Position numbers and translations under genes: made by a program. Positions 11,482-19,893 of a DNA stretch of 39,756 nt are shown here, piece by piece; positions within the stretch are counted from its first letter, which is position 1; each line of letters begins with the position of its first letter. The notes below the pieces were generated by a model that saw nothing but the letters and a program-made list of their open reading frames with translations, was not told the origin of the DNA and ran no database searches. The DNA is from Bacteroidales bacterium (GTDB lineage Bacteria > Bacteroidota > Bacteroidia > Bacteroidales > Bacteroidaceae): the NCBI GenBank assembly GCA_029227175.1, contig JAQXZK010000135.1, positions 1-39,756 on the forward strand, given 5' to 3'.

Positions 11482-12573
11482 TTATTTAATGGTGACCATG
11501 GTGGCTCCGTATCCGTACTCACGGAAGGAGGCATCTTGCACCTTGCATTGGGGATAGCGGCGTTTGAGTTCGGTGAGAATGGCCTGTCGAAGCACTCCTT
11601 CTCCCTTACCGTGAATGAAGACAATACGTTGTTCGCGCTTGTTCTTGTAGAGATTCATCACTTCACGGAACTTGTCGAGCTGGTAGTTGAGCATTTCAGT
11701 ATGGCTCATACCGTTCACATTGTCCAGCAATTCGTTGATGTGAAGGTCTATCTCGATAATTCCGTTCTTCATCTTGGGTTCCTGCTTGTTCTTGTTTGAA
11801 ACCTCTTGGGGTGACTTGTCTTTCATCAAAGCTGCCTGTAGGTCTTCCGCATTGACATAGATTTGCTTGGGCGACTTGTCGTCCTTGGCAATGTCATAGA
11901 TAAGAGCCGGCGTCTCAAAAAAATCGCTGGGCTGGAATGTGTGTAGTTTGTAGAACTTCACCACGTCGATACGCAATTCTGTGTGGATAGCCGGTTTCAA
12001 AGCGAATGACTTTTGGTCTTTGAAGGCGATGAGTTGAACGGCTACACGCTCAAAGTTGTTGAGCTGGGCTTTCTCAAATTCCTCCATAAAGAGTTTGGTG
12101 TTCGGCTCTATGATGCCATGACTGCGCACGGTCCATGCCGTTCCTTCAGCATTGGAGTAGGTATAATATAGGTAGTAGTTGCTGTCGTTGACCAGATAGG
12201 TTTCGAAATTGGTCGTGTTGACGGCCTTGATGTCCACCGGGACATAGGCAAGATACACATTAAGTACATCTCCGCCTTTAATTTCAGCTTGACGATAAAC
12301 GGAGATTTGGGGTTTCTCCACGCCTTGCCGGGGCTGTTCCTGTTTGCCTGCAAGTGGACTTGCCGACTCGCGTCTTTGCTCCTCTGTATGTGTTGTTTGG
12401 ACAGGGCGGTTGTATGAGTCTGTCTCAATAGCGACACATTCGCGTATGGACATGGGAATTTCAAATCCATCTTCGTCTTCAACTAAGACAATGTCTTTCC
12501 CACGGAAACCTGATACCCTTCCTCCGCCTATTTCATTCAGAAACCTGACTTTATCACCTATTTTGAATTTCAT
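11482..12573 (-). CDS. DUF2027 / Smr-domain protein
   Basis: The protein of 363 residues starts with a small beta-barrel-like segment ([20 protein letters not shown]), continues through the DUF2027 middle region, and ends in an Smr domain. The Smr signatures are EIDLHINEL and HGKGEGVLR (His321-Gly-Lys-Gly). Smr domains are known as nucleases in some MutS2 and related proteins, but the role of this stand-alone Bacteroidetes form is not established. A Lys/Gln-rich linker precedes the Smr domain. It has no signal peptide, so it is cytoplasmic. The promoter is probably the TATATTTG at 12600-12607. Confidence 0.88.
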   Translation of the reverse strand: MKFKIGDKVRFLNEIGGGRVSGFRGKDIVLVEDEDGFEIPMSIRECVAIETDSYNRPVQTTHTEEQRRESASPLAGKQEQPRQGVEKPQISVYRQAEIKGGDVLNVYLAYVPVDIKAVNTTNFETYLVNDSNYYLYYTYSNAEGTAWTVRSHGIIEPNTKLFMEEFEKAQLNNFERVAVQLIAFKDQKSFALKPAIHTELRIDVVKFYKLHTFQPSDFFETPALIYDIAKDDKSPKQIYVNAEDLQAALMKDKSPQEVSNKNKQEPKMKNGIIEIDLHINELLDNVNGMSHTEMLNYQLDKFREVMNLYKNKREQRIVFIHGKGEGVLRQAILTELKRRYPQCKVQDASFREYGYGATMVTIK

Positions 12574-12599
12574 GTCTGTTAATTTGTTTATATGCGTTG

Positions 12600-12607
12600 C
12601 AAATATA
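12600..12607 (-). promoter_or_regulatory. -7 box of the Smr gene promoter
   Basis: TATATTTG on the minus strand is a perfect TAnnTTTG match, 26 bp upstream of the start codon. A -33 element is not obvious. Confidence 0.45.
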
Positions 12608-12749
12608 GAGATTTGTCTACAGATTTGGTAAGGAGAGCCGCCACAAAAAAAATGGAAACAGCAGAAAATATAAGGGCATGGTGAGACGTTTATTTCTTGA
12701 TTATTGTCTATCTTCGTAGCTGTTTTTAATTCATTAAACCAAACGTACT

Positions 12750-13988
12750 ATGAAACAAATAGCTATATTGTTAGTTGCGACAGCGATGTCTGCTCTGGCG
12801 TGGGGGCAGGATTATCGCAAGGAAGTGATTCAGGACGAGACAAAGGTACCTGCATATGTGTTGCCTGAGTTGTTGGTCGATAATGAAGGCCGTGTTGTCG
12901 AAACAAAAAAGCAGTGGGAAGAGAAACGTCGTCAGGAAGTGATGACCTTGTTCAAGGAATATGTATATGGCTATTTGCCGGATGTGAAAGTTGAGGCTTC
13001 TTACAAGGTCTTGGAGCAGAGCGACAAGGCATTGGACGGAAAAGCAACTCGTAAGCAGATAGAAATTACATGGACGGGAAGCGGAACATCGCACAAGGCA
13101 CTGTTGCTGATGTACCTACCCAACGCCAAGAAGAAGTCTCCTGTGTTCGTGAACTTTAATTTCTTGGGAAATGCCACGTTGTCGGATGACCCGGACGTGA
13201 TTCCTTCGCAGTATTCGCGTCAAGGCATTGCCTATCAGAAGCGCCGTTGGCCCTTGCATAAAATCATAGACGCCGGCTACGGGGTGGCTACTTTGCATTA
13301 TTACGATGTCTATTTTGACGAGAAGGGAAATCAGGAGAGGAGCATTCTTCCTTTGTTGGGATTATGCTCGGAGGCGGAAATGAAACAGAACACCGGTCGT
13401 GCTATCGCTGCCTGGGCCTGGGGATATAGTCGGGTGCTGGACTATCTGCTGACCGACAAACAGGTCGATGGCAAGCGCGTTATTTGCATGGGCCATTCAC
13501 GATTGGGAAAGACTGCCTTGTGGGCCGGGGCACAGGATCAAAGATTTGCCATAGTTATCTCCAATGACTCAGGATGTGGCGGTGCTGCCTTGTCTCGTAG
13601 GGCATATGGCGAAACAGTAAACATCATCAATAATGCCTTCCCCTGGTGGTTCTGCGATAACTTTAAGCAGTATAATAAGAACGAAGCGAAGATACCTGTT
13701 GACCAGCATGAATTGTTGGCACTGGCAGCTCCTCGTCCATTATATGTGGCAAGTGCCGTTGAAGACCAATGGGCAGACCCGAAGGGCGAGTTCCTGTCGG
13801 CTTCACTGGTGGAAGGCGTATATAGCCTTTTCGGCTACAAAGGATTGGGTACAAGCAAGATGCCGGGCATCAACCAGCCTATAGGAGACCGGGTAGCCTA
13901 TCATATCCGTTCCGGTGTTCATGACGTGACGGACTATGATTGGGAGAATTATATCCGTTTTGCCAATCGTTGGTTGTATAAGAAGTAA
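12750..13988 (+). CDS. Exported CE15-like (glucuronoyl methylesterase family) alpha/beta hydrolase
   Basis: The signal peptide is MKQIAILLVATAMSALAWGQ. The nucleophile elbow is GHSRLGKT with Ser250, the G-x-S-R-x-G form typical of carbohydrate esterase family 15. SGCGGAALSRR, FPWWFCDNF, HELLALAAPRPLYVAS, DQWADPKGEF and a catalytic His391 in GVHDVTDY follow as in bacterial CE15 enzymes. CE15 members cleave esters between glucuronic acid and alcohols, classically lignin-carbohydrate links; bacterial forms have broader substrates. The protein is probably periplasmic. A metallophosphoesterase follows after 20 bp. A weak -7 candidate (TATCTTCG, one mismatch) is at 12709-12716. Confidence 0.82.
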   Translation: MKQIAILLVATAMSALAWGQDYRKEVIQDETKVPAYVLPELLVDNEGRVVETKKQWEEKRRQEVMTLFKEYVYGYLPDVKVEASYKVLEQSDKALDGKATRKQIEITWTGSGTSHKALLLMYLPNAKKKSPVFVNFNFLGNATLSDDPDVIPSQYSRQGIAYQKRRWPLHKIIDAGYGVATLHYYDVYFDEKGNQERSILPLLGLCSEAEMKQNTGRAIAAWAWGYSRVLDYLLTDKQVDGKRVICMGHSRLGKTALWAGAQDQRFAIVISNDSGCGGAALSRRAYGETVNIINNAFPWWFCDNFKQYNKNEAKIPVDQHELLALAAPRPLYVASAVEDQWADPKGEFLSASLVEGVYSLFGYKGLGTSKMPGINQPIGDRVAYHIRSGVHDVTDYDWENYIRFANRWLYKK

Positions 13989-14008
13989 GCACACCGCATC
14001 GAGACTCA

Positions 14009-14998
14009 ATGAAATTCCTCCTTGTCGTTACCCTCTTTTTCGGGACCTTCTTGGTGCTGATTCCGCATGTCGTGTATTTGCTCCTGAAGTTGTTCGCGCT
14101 TTTCTTTCATTTTAAGGTTGCTTACAAGGCGTTCGGACTGACGTCTTTGGCACTCCTGCTGTGTTGGACTGTAGTGGTTTTGTACGGCTATTATGTAGGA
14201 CGTTATGACTACGAGGTAAAGCGGTGGGTATATGAAGACAGTCGTGTACCGGTTGGGTTTGATGGCTACAGGATTGTCCACATCTCGGACCTGCACATGG
14301 ATGGCTGGAAAGGGAGGATGAACAAGTTGGAGGAGATAGTCGCAACCATAAACGCGCAAAAGCCGGACCTAATCTGCTTCACCGGAGATCTAGCGTCTCT
14401 TAGTCCGGAGGAGCTCGAACCGTTTCTTTCTACACTCGGCAAGTTGAAGGCGGTGGATGGGGTAGTCTCCGTGATGGGTAATCATGACTATTTCCCTTAT
14501 GCACGTGTAGTCTCAGACTCTATCCGGTGGCAATATGTACAGCAGCTTGTGAGGATGGAGCGTCAGGCGTTGGGTTGGCACCTGTTGATGAACGAGTCAA
14601 GGTGTGTAAAGCGTGAGGGGGACTCGATAGCCATTATAGGTGTAGAGAACCAGAGCGTTGGTGCACATCCTGTCGTGCAACGAGGCCGTTTGTCGCAGGC
14701 GATGCAAGGGACTGATGGAATGTTTCGAGTTTTGTTGAGCCACGACCCTAGCCACTGGCGAAAGGAAGTTGTGGGGAAGACCGACATTCCACTGACTCTG
14801 TCGGGACATACGCATGCGATGCAATTTAGAGTCTGTGGCTTGACACCCTCTTGTCTGTTCTACCCGGAATGCGACGGCCTTTATATGGTAGATAACCAAT
14901 CACTCTATGTCAATATAGGTTTGGGAGGCACCATACCCATGCGTGTGGGGGCTAAACCGGAAATAACAGTGGTGACGCTAAGGAAAATCGAGTCATAA
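14009..14998 (+). CDS. Membrane-anchored metallophosphoesterase
   Basis: Two hydrophobic segments occupy about residues 1-27 and 45-65, followed by a calcineurin-like phosphoesterase domain. The metal-binding motifs are in order: DLHMD (Asp94, His96), GDL, GNHD, a later SHDPSHW, and GHTH near the end. The domain probably faces one side of the inner membrane, as in YkuE-like enzymes, some of which act on lipids or undecaprenyl-type substrates. The substrate is not evident here. It is probably cotranscribed with the upstream CE15-like gene (20-bp gap). Downstream there is a C-rich hairpin-like tract and the 42-bp repeat. Confidence 0.88.
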   Translation: MKFLLVVTLFFGTFLVLIPHVVYLLLKLFALFFHFKVAYKAFGLTSLALLLCWTVVVLYGYYVGRYDYEVKRWVYEDSRVPVGFDGYRIVHISDLHMDGWKGRMNKLEEIVATINAQKPDLICFTGDLASLSPEELEPFLSTLGKLKAVDGVVSVMGNHDYFPYARVVSDSIRWQYVQQLVRMERQALGWHLLMNESRCVKREGDSIAIIGVENQSVGAHPVVQRGRLSQAMQGTDGMFRVLLSHDPSHWRKEVVGKTDIPLTLSGHTHAMQFRVCGLTPSCLFYPECDGLYMVDNQSLYVNIGLGGTIPMRVGAKPEITVVTLRKIES

Positions 14999-15243
14999 AA
15001 CGAGTTAGACATTTGAGTTCGGTTTAAGACCCCCCCCAAAAAAGGGAAAGCCGTTTAGATGATTCTACATGCCTGATACGAAGGAAGCGGCGATTGTACT
15101 TTTACACAATCGAAGTGATACGAAGGAAGCGGCGAATGTACTTTTACACAATTGAAGTGATATGATGGAAGCAGCGAAAGTACTTTTACACAATTGAAGT
15201 GATACGAAGGAAGCGGCGGGCGTGCTAAATCGTCATACTTATA
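14999..15243. other. Intergenic region with poly-C tract and tandem repeat, 3'-3' interval
   Basis: The interval lies between two convergent genes. A C8-A6-G3 run (15030-15046) can fold within flanking CGGTTT/AAAGCCG arms and may terminate the metallophosphoesterase transcript. The 42-bp tandem repeat at 15074-15218 fills most of the rest. No convincing gene is seen. Confidence 0.6.
15074..15218. repeat. 42-bp tandem repeat, about 3.5 copies
   Basis: Copies lie at 15074-15115, 15116-15157 and 15158-15199, with a partial fourth at 15200-15218. All full copies are exactly 42 bp, with no indels. Copies 1 and 2 differ at 2 positions and copies 2 and 3 at about 4. The unit starts TGATACGAAGGAAGCGGCG and continues with GTACTTTTACACAAT. 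Copy 1 can form a perfect 7-bp hairpin (CGATTGT and ACAATCG, 8-nt loop, 15091-15112). The period is a multiple of 3, and an ATG at 15069 opens a 28-codon frame with a 14-residue repeat ending at 15155. I doubt it is a real gene. Confidence 0.85.
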
Positions 15244-16182
15244 TTATTTAGGGGCCTTTTTATGATACATGATATTGCGTGGGTGGTGCTCAATGATTTC
15301 GTTTCTGAGCATGCTTCGGTCAATGTGTGTGTATATTTCGGTTGTTCCGATGTTCTCGTGACCGAGCATACATTGTATGATTCTCAGGTTTGCTCCGCCC
15401 TCGAGAAGGTGTGTGGCAAATGAATGTCGGAAGGTGTGTGGACTGATGGATTTCTTGATTTCCGCACGTTCAGCCAATTCTTTAATTAGGTGAAAAACCA
15501 TAATTCTACTGATGCCATTCCCCCACCTGGCGAGAAAGACATAGTCCTCAAAGCCTGGTTTTATCCTTCCTTGTGCCCGATCTGACAGCCAGTATTTGAT
15601 TTCTTTCATGGCGCGTTCAGAGATAGGAATCAGTCTCTGTTTATTTCCCTTGCCTTCGACCTTGATGAATCCTTCTTCAAAGTATAGGTCAGAGATTTTT
15701 AGATTGCATAGCTCGCTTACACGAAGTCCGCAACTATAAAGTGTTTCCAATATTGCCCGATTCCTCTGACCTTCTTTTTTCTCCATGTCTATCGCCTGGA
15801 TAATTTTGTCTATTTCTTCAACAGAAAGGACCTCTGGCAGGTGTTTGCCGAGTTTTGGTGTTTGCAGGAGTTCGCTCGGGTCGTTTTCTATGTATTCCGA
15901 TAGCAATAGGAAATGGTAGAAAGAGTGTATTCCGGAGATAATCCGGGCTTGAGAATGTGGACAAATCCCGATGTCATGCAGTCCTGAGGCAAAAGCTTGC
16001 AGGTCGCTCAGTTCAATTTGAAGAGGGTTTTTGCCATTCTCTTTCAGAAAGTGCAGTAGAAGCTTTAAATCGTGGAGGTATGCTTCGCAGGTATTTGAAG
16101 AAAGGGATTTTCCCAGTAGCAAATATTGTTGGTATTTTTTGATGATTTGAGTAAGTTTCTGCTTGTTTTCGTCGAAGTTCAT
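15244..16182 (-). CDS. xerD: Tyrosine recombinase XerD
   Basis: XerC/XerD-type recombinases resolve chromosome dimers at dif. The N-terminal SAM-like DNA-binding domain (about residues 10-90) is followed by the catalytic domain. Its residues are complete: Arg in SCGLRVSEL, Lys in EGKGNKQRL, HTFRHSFATHLL (His and Arg), LGHENIGTT (His), and the nucleophile Tyr284 in EIYTHID. I choose ATG 16180-16182 (MNFDENKQ), giving 312 residues. The frame runs on to 16218, but the extra 12 residues overlap the region of the divergent aroQ promoter. It is divergent from aroQ in a housekeeping context, so it is probably the resident Xer protein and not a mobile-element integrase. Confidence 0.9.
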   Translation of the reverse strand: MNFDENKQKLTQIIKKYQQYLLLGKSLSSNTCEAYLHDLKLLLHFLKENGKNPLQIELSDLQAFASGLHDIGICPHSQARIISGIHSFYHFLLLSEYIENDPSELLQTPKLGKHLPEVLSVEEIDKIIQAIDMEKKEGQRNRAILETLYSCGLRVSELCNLKISDLYFEEGFIKVEGKGNKQRLIPISERAMKEIKYWLSDRAQGRIKPGFEDYVFLARWGNGISRIMVFHLIKELAERAEIKKSISPHTFRHSFATHLLEGGANLRIIQCMLGHENIGTTEIYTHIDRSMLRNEIIEHHPRNIMYHKKAPK

Positions 16183-16191
16183 ACTTTTTTG

Positions 16192-16199
16192 TACTTTTG
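16192..16199 (+). promoter_or_regulatory. -7 box of the aroQ promoter
   Basis: TACTTTTG matches TAnnTTTG exactly. It lies 52 bp upstream of the aroQ ATG and 10 bp beyond the divergent xerD start. Confidence 0.45.
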
Positions 16200-16251
16200 T
16201 AGTGCGAATGTAATGCAATTTACTTCTGTAAAGAAATTAAAACTCAGATTT

Positions 16252-16671
16252 ATGAAGATTCAAATTGTAAATGGTCCAAACATCAATTTGTTAGGTAAGC
16301 GTGAACCCGGAATTTATGGTAGTCGTGATTTCGAAAGCTTTCTGGAGGAGTTGAGAAAAGCTTATCCGGATGTTGAAATCCACTACTTTCAGAGTAATGT
16401 AGAGGGTCTAATGATAGACAAGTTACAGGAAGTGGGTTTTGATGTGGATGGAATCATTCTCAATGCAGGGGCTTATACCCATACAAGTATTGCATTACAG
16501 GATTGCATCAGGGCGATTCCTGCCCCGGTTGTTGAGGTACACATTTCTAATGTGCATTCCCGTGAGTCATTCAGACATGTTTCCATGATTTCTTGTGCGT
16601 GCAAGGGCGTCATTCTCGGTTTTGGCTTGGATTCTTATCGATTGGCGTTAGAGGCATTATTAAAAAGGTAA
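16252..16671 (+). CDS. aroQ: Type II 3-dehydroquinate dehydratase
   Basis: This enzyme dehydrates 3-dehydroquinate to 3-dehydroshikimate in the shikimate pathway. The 139-residue protein shows the full type II pattern: VNGPNINLLGKREPGIYG at the N terminus with the catalytic Arg and Tyr, FQSNVEG, NAGAYTHTSIAL, EVHISNVHSRESFRH with the active-site His, and GLDSYRLAL. The frame extends upstream to 16126, but the family start is clearly MKIQIVNGPN at 16252, after the promoter. An O-methyltransferase gene follows after a single base, so the two are cotranscribed. Confidence 0.96.
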   Translation: MKIQIVNGPNINLLGKREPGIYGSRDFESFLEELRKAYPDVEIHYFQSNVEGLMIDKLQEVGFDVDGIILNAGAYTHTSIALQDCIRAIPAPVVEVHISNVHSRESFRHVSMISCACKGVILGFGLDSYRLALEALLKR

Positions 16672-16672
16672 T

Positions 16673-17311
16673 ATGCAGAACTTGGACGCTTTGGATGCTT
16701 ATATCCTTGAGCATATCGATGAGGAGGGAGAATATTTACATGCTTTATATCGTGATACACAAATAAAGTTGCTGTATCCGAGAATGGCTTCAGGACACCT
16801 ACAGGGACGTTTGCTGAAGATGTTGGTGCAGTTCATTGGGCCAAAGCGAATCTTGGAATTAGGAACGTATAGTGGATATTCTGCTTTGTCAATGGCAGAA
16901 GGTTTGGGCGAGGATGGCAAAATATACACTTTCGCGATACACGACGAGCAGGAAGTCTTCACTCGTCCATGGTTGGAAGGTTCCAAGTATAGAGATAAGA
17001 TAGAATTTTTTATTGGAGATGCTTTGGAACTGGTTCCCAAGATGGGACTTACATTTGATATGGCGTTCATAGATGCTGACAAGCGCCAGTATATTGCGTA
17101 TTATGAGATGGTTTTAAATTTGCTTCCGCAGGGTGGGGTGATTCTGGCTGACAACACCCTTTGGGATGGACATGTTGTGGAGAAAGGTGTATTGTCGGAT
17201 AAGCAGACTGTGGGAATTCGTGAATTTAATGATTATGTGAAGGCAGATAGCCGGGTCGAGAAGGTGATTTTGCCTTTGCGCGATGGCCTCACAATGATTA
17301 GGAAACGCTAA
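16673..17311 (+). CDS. SAM-dependent O-methyltransferase (catechol/caffeoyl-CoA type)
   Basis: A class I methyltransferase of 212 residues related to the caffeoyl-CoA and catechol O-methyltransferases. The SAM-binding motif is ILELGTYSGYSALSM (about residues 60-74). The metal-binding Asp is in FIDADKRQY, and VILADNTLWDG follows. These enzymes methylate hydroxyl groups of catechol-like substrates with a divalent metal; the substrate here is unknown. Its ATG follows the aroQ stop after one base. Its last 14 bp overlap tail-to-tail with the convergent permease gene. Confidence 0.88.
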   Translation: MQNLDALDAYILEHIDEEGEYLHALYRDTQIKLLYPRMASGHLQGRLLKMLVQFIGPKRILELGTYSGYSALSMAEGLGEDGKIYTFAIHDEQEVFTRPWLEGSKYRDKIEFFIGDALELVPKMGLTFDMAFIDADKRQYIAYYEMVLNLLPQGGVILADNTLWDGHVVEKGVLSDKQTVGIREFNDYVKADSRVEKVILPLRDGLTMIRKR

Positions 17312-18545
17312 TCATCTTTGATGTTAGAAATTTGACAGGATACCAGGACGAGAGAAATCCAATCAGAATAACCGTTATTAAGACGAGCAGTACGTCAACA
17401 GATTCAACATTGACAGGATAGGAGTCAATGATAAAGTGACCGTTCGTTCCAAGCTTTATAATTCCAAAGCATTGTTGTGCAAGGCAAAGCGAGAGGCCTA
17501 ATAAAATGCCAAGCGTTGCGCCTATGAGGGTAATCAGACGCCCTTCATACAAGAAAACGTTTGTAATGGTTTGATGGTCTGCTCCTAAGCTTTTGAGGGT
17601 GTTCATATCATGTTTCTTATCAACGATGAGCATAGAGAGCGAGCCGATAATGTTGAAACTTGCAATTGTCAGGATGAACGTGAGAAATATGTAGGACATC
17701 AGCTTCTCAATTTTCATAATCTTAAAGGCATCAGCTTGTTGCTCATATCTGTTCAGTACCAAGAAGTGATTGCCAAGTGTCTCTTGTATGGTTTTTTGTA
17801 CGCTTCTAACATTTGAACCCGGTTTAAGTTTGATTTCGATAGCACTTACTTCGTTGGTATAATTGAAGAGCTTCCGGGCAAATGATAAGGGAACCAATGT
17901 GTAGTTGCTGTCGTACTTCTCCTGATTAACTATAAAGACAGATCCAGGGGAATAGAAATAGTTGCGATTGAAGGCTAAAGACGGATTTGTCAGATTGATG
18001 TGGGCGTTTCGCTTGGGGGCATATACCTCCATGGGGCCGGTGAAATAGAGCCCGCAGTTTAGTTTAGATGTCAAATCGACGCCTAATACGCCATATGAGA
18101 TTCTTGCCGTCTCGTCTGTTAACTTGAAATCACCCTGTCCTAAAAGGATGCTGTCAATTTGTGCGAGTTGTTTGAAATTACTCTCTACGCCTTTCAGGAT
18201 GCACATTGTTTGCCGGTCTTTATATTTCAACATGGCTTGTTCTTCCAATGTCTCGCACCAGACTTCAATCTCATCCATATCATGTATGCGACTGATTCTC
18301 GACTCTTTGGGGTTAAATACTTTTCCTTGAGTCGCTACAACTTTTAGCTCTGGGTCGAAGTTTGTGAAAAGAGTTGCTACTAAGTCCTGAAAACCGTTGA
18401 AAACAGAAAGTGTGCATATCATAGCAGCCGTAGCCAGCATGATACCACACACAGCAATGCCTGAAATAATGTTAACCGCATTGTATTTCTTTCGAGAAAA
18501 GAAATAGCGGCGAGCAAGGAAGAACGGGACGTTCATGTTCTTCAA
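17298..18545 (-). CDS. LolC/LolE-type ABC transporter permease (FtsX family)
   Basis: A 415-residue membrane protein with one N-terminal membrane helix (about residues 22-45, after the basic stretch RRYFFSRKKYNAVN). A long periplasmic domain covers about residues 48-270. Three C-terminal helices follow (about 275-300, 325-350, 378-400), containing MNTLKSLGAD and the FtsX-like domain. LolCDE proteins extract lipoproteins from the inner membrane for sorting to the outer membrane. No ATPase gene is adjacent, so the partner must be encoded elsewhere. It lies 23 bp downstream of rbfA. A start at 18536 (MNVPFFLARR) is equally plausible. Confidence 0.87.
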   Translation of the reverse strand: MKNMNVPFFLARRYFFSRKKYNAVNIISGIAVCGIMLATAAMICTLSVFNGFQDLVATLFTNFDPELKVVATQGKVFNPKESRISRIHDMDEIEVWCETLEEQAMLKYKDRQTMCILKGVESNFKQLAQIDSILLGQGDFKLTDETARISYGVLGVDLTSKLNCGLYFTGPMEVYAPKRNAHINLTNPSLAFNRNYFYSPGSVFIVNQEKYDSNYTLVPLSFARKLFNYTNEVSAIEIKLKPGSNVRSVQKTIQETLGNHFLVLNRYEQQADAFKIMKIEKLMSYIFLTFILTIASFNIIGSLSMLIVDKKHDMNTLKSLGADHQTITNVFLYEGRLITLIGATLGILLGLSLCLAQQCFGIIKLGTNGHFIIDSYPVNVESVDVLLVLITVILIGFLSSWYPVKFLTSKMISVS

Positions 18546-18568
18546 ATCGTGGGGGAAGAGAGTCGTGT

Positions 18569-18904
18569 TTACTTCTTCAGCAACTCATCAATATGTTCCA
18601 GATAGTCCAGTGAGTCGTCCAGAAAAAACTTAAGTTCCGGAATGATACGAAGTTGCTTCCCGACTCGCGTTCCTAAATCATAGCGAATAGTTTTTATATT
18701 CGCGTTGATGTTCTTGAGTATTTCTTCTCCTTTTTCAGAGGGGAAAACACTAAGATAGCCTCTTGCGACACCCATATCCGGACTGATTCGTACTGCGCTT
18801 ACTGAAACTAAAACTCCTGGAAGAGCTTTAGTCTGACGAAGAAATAAGTCACTTAATTCTTTTTGTAACAGTCTTGCGATGCGGTTTTGTCTTGTTGTCT
18901 CCAT
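18569..18904 (-). CDS. rbfA: Ribosome-binding factor A
   Basis: RbfA assists 16S rRNA processing and 30S maturation. The 111-residue protein has the KH-like pattern of the family: RQNRIARLLQKELSDLF at the N terminus, VSVSAVRISPDMGVARGYLSVF in the middle, and the end pattern IPELKFFLDDSLDYLEHID. Length is normal. It is first in a two-gene unit with the permease and has a well-formed promoter at 18929-18960. Confidence 0.95.
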   Translation of the reverse strand: METTRQNRIARLLQKELSDLFLRQTKALPGVLVSVSAVRISPDMGVARGYLSVFPSEKGEEILKNINANIKTIRYDLGTRVGKQLRIIPELKFFLDDSLDYLEHIDELLKK

Positions 18905-18928
18905 GAGTTCTCTGTTTTTTTACTGTCG

Positions 18929-18960
18929 CAAAGATAGTTCTTTGGGCAGGAATAATCAAG
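18929..18960 (-). promoter_or_regulatory. Promoter of rbfA (-33 / -7)
   Basis: On the minus strand CTTG (18957-18960) is followed after exactly 20 bp by TATCTTTG (18929-18936), a perfect TAnnTTTG box. The -7 box is 24 bp upstream of the start. The -33 element lies at the edge of a small hairpin (AGGTC/GACCT, 18959-18972). Confidence 0.65.
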
Positions 18961-19012
18961 GTCTCGCGACCTGCTTAACATTTATTGCCTTCTTTCTGAG
19001 GGCAATCTTTCT

Positions 19013-19037
19013 CCCAAATCCTATTGACCGATTTGGG
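19013..19037. terminator. Hairpin beyond the rnc stop
   Basis: Arms CCCAAATC (19013-19020) and GATTTGGG (19030-19037) form an 8-bp stem with a 9-nt loop, 2 bp beyond the rnc stop. A second hairpin (ATTGCC/GGCAAT, 18984-19006) follows. No T tract is present, so a terminator role is uncertain. The first hairpin resembles the one at 32822-32844. Confidence 0.45.
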
Positions 19038-19039
19038 GT

Positions 19040-19891
19040 TTATAGGTTGTCTTGTCCTGTTTCTGTGTCGACTGGCTCGGGGCTGTCTGTTACATTCTCC
19101 GTAGTGGATAGTTCCTGCTGGTGCTGCTGTTGTATCAACAGACGGGATTTGAAGAACTTCTCGTTCTTAATTCGGCGTAGAGCGGTGTGCGCTGCGTTTT
19201 GCTGAGATTCTTTCTTGGTGTATCCTTTACCGATTCCGGATGAAACGCCTTCAATGTGTACTTCTGTGCAGAAAATAGGGCTGAGGTCCTTGTCCAGTTC
19301 CTGATCTATGAGGTCAAAGGTAACGTTGAACTTATTCTTTTGTCCCCATTCAATAAGTTTTGATTTAAAATTCACCTCGATTTTCGACATTCTGTCCAGG
19401 TCGATATATTGCCCGATGATTCTCTTTTGCATGAACTCCATGCATCGGTCATAACCTTGATCAAGATATATCGCGCCTATAAATGCTTCAAAGGCATTGC
19501 CGTACAGGTAGCTGTTGTGAGAGGATGTGTGGGTGTTATAACGAACAAGTTTGTCTAAACCGATTTCTACTGCAACTTTATTCAGTGTCTCCCGTTGAAC
19601 GATTTTGGAGCGTGTGTTGGTCAGGAAGCCTTCTTTTTTTCTCTCAAAATGTCGATAGACAATGTCTCCAACAACTGCGTCCAGGATGGCATCTCCCAGG
19701 AATTCAAGCCTTTCATTGTTAATGAGCTGACCATTTTCCTTGCGGACGATGGTAGATTTATGCAAAACGGCTTGTTGGTAGAGTTTAATATTTCCCGGCA
19801 TAAATCCCAGAATGTTGTAAAAACAAAGATAAGACTTCCTCTCTTTGTAGAAAAGAAGTCTTATCTTATCTATAAGTGTGTGGAAATTCAC
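19040..19891 (-). CDS. rnc: Ribonuclease III
   Basis: RNase III cuts double-stranded RNA, including rRNA precursors. The signature NNERLEFLGDAILDAV supplies Glu60 and Asp67, and GNAFEAFIGAIYLDQGY supplies Glu135. Asn132 stands where E. coli has the metal-ligand Asp114. The double-stranded RNA-binding domain occupies about residues 180-250, and a Gln/Glu-rich low-complexity tail ends the protein. The start is GTG at 19889-19891, two bases after the fabF stop. The N-terminal IDKIRLLF...SYLCFYNILGF segment resembles other Bacteroides RNase III proteins, supporting this start over the internal Met31. It is the last gene of acpP-fabF-rnc. Confidence 0.93.
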   Translation of the reverse strand: MNFHTLIDKIRLLFYKERKSYLCFYNILGFMPGNIKLYQQAVLHKSTIVRKENGQLINNERLEFLGDAILDAVVGDIVYRHFERKKEGFLTNTRSKIVQRETLNKVAVEIGLDKLVRYNTHTSSHNSYLYGNAFEAFIGAIYLDQGYDRCMEFMQKRIIGQYIDLDRMSKIEVNFKSKLIEWGQKNKFNVTFDLIDQELDKDLSPIFCTEVHIEGVSSGIGKGYTKKESQQNAAHTALRRIKNEKFFKSRLLIQQQHQQELSTTENVTDSPEPVDTETGQDNL

Positions 19892-19893
19892 TC

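Noticed and set aside
15074..15218. CRISPR array
   Set aside because: The 42-bp units abut directly with no unique spacers, and there are only three full copies and no cas genes.
15244..16182. Integrase of a mobile element
   Set aside because: The protein is XerD-like, is surrounded by housekeeping genes, and no attachment repeats or cargo genes are seen.
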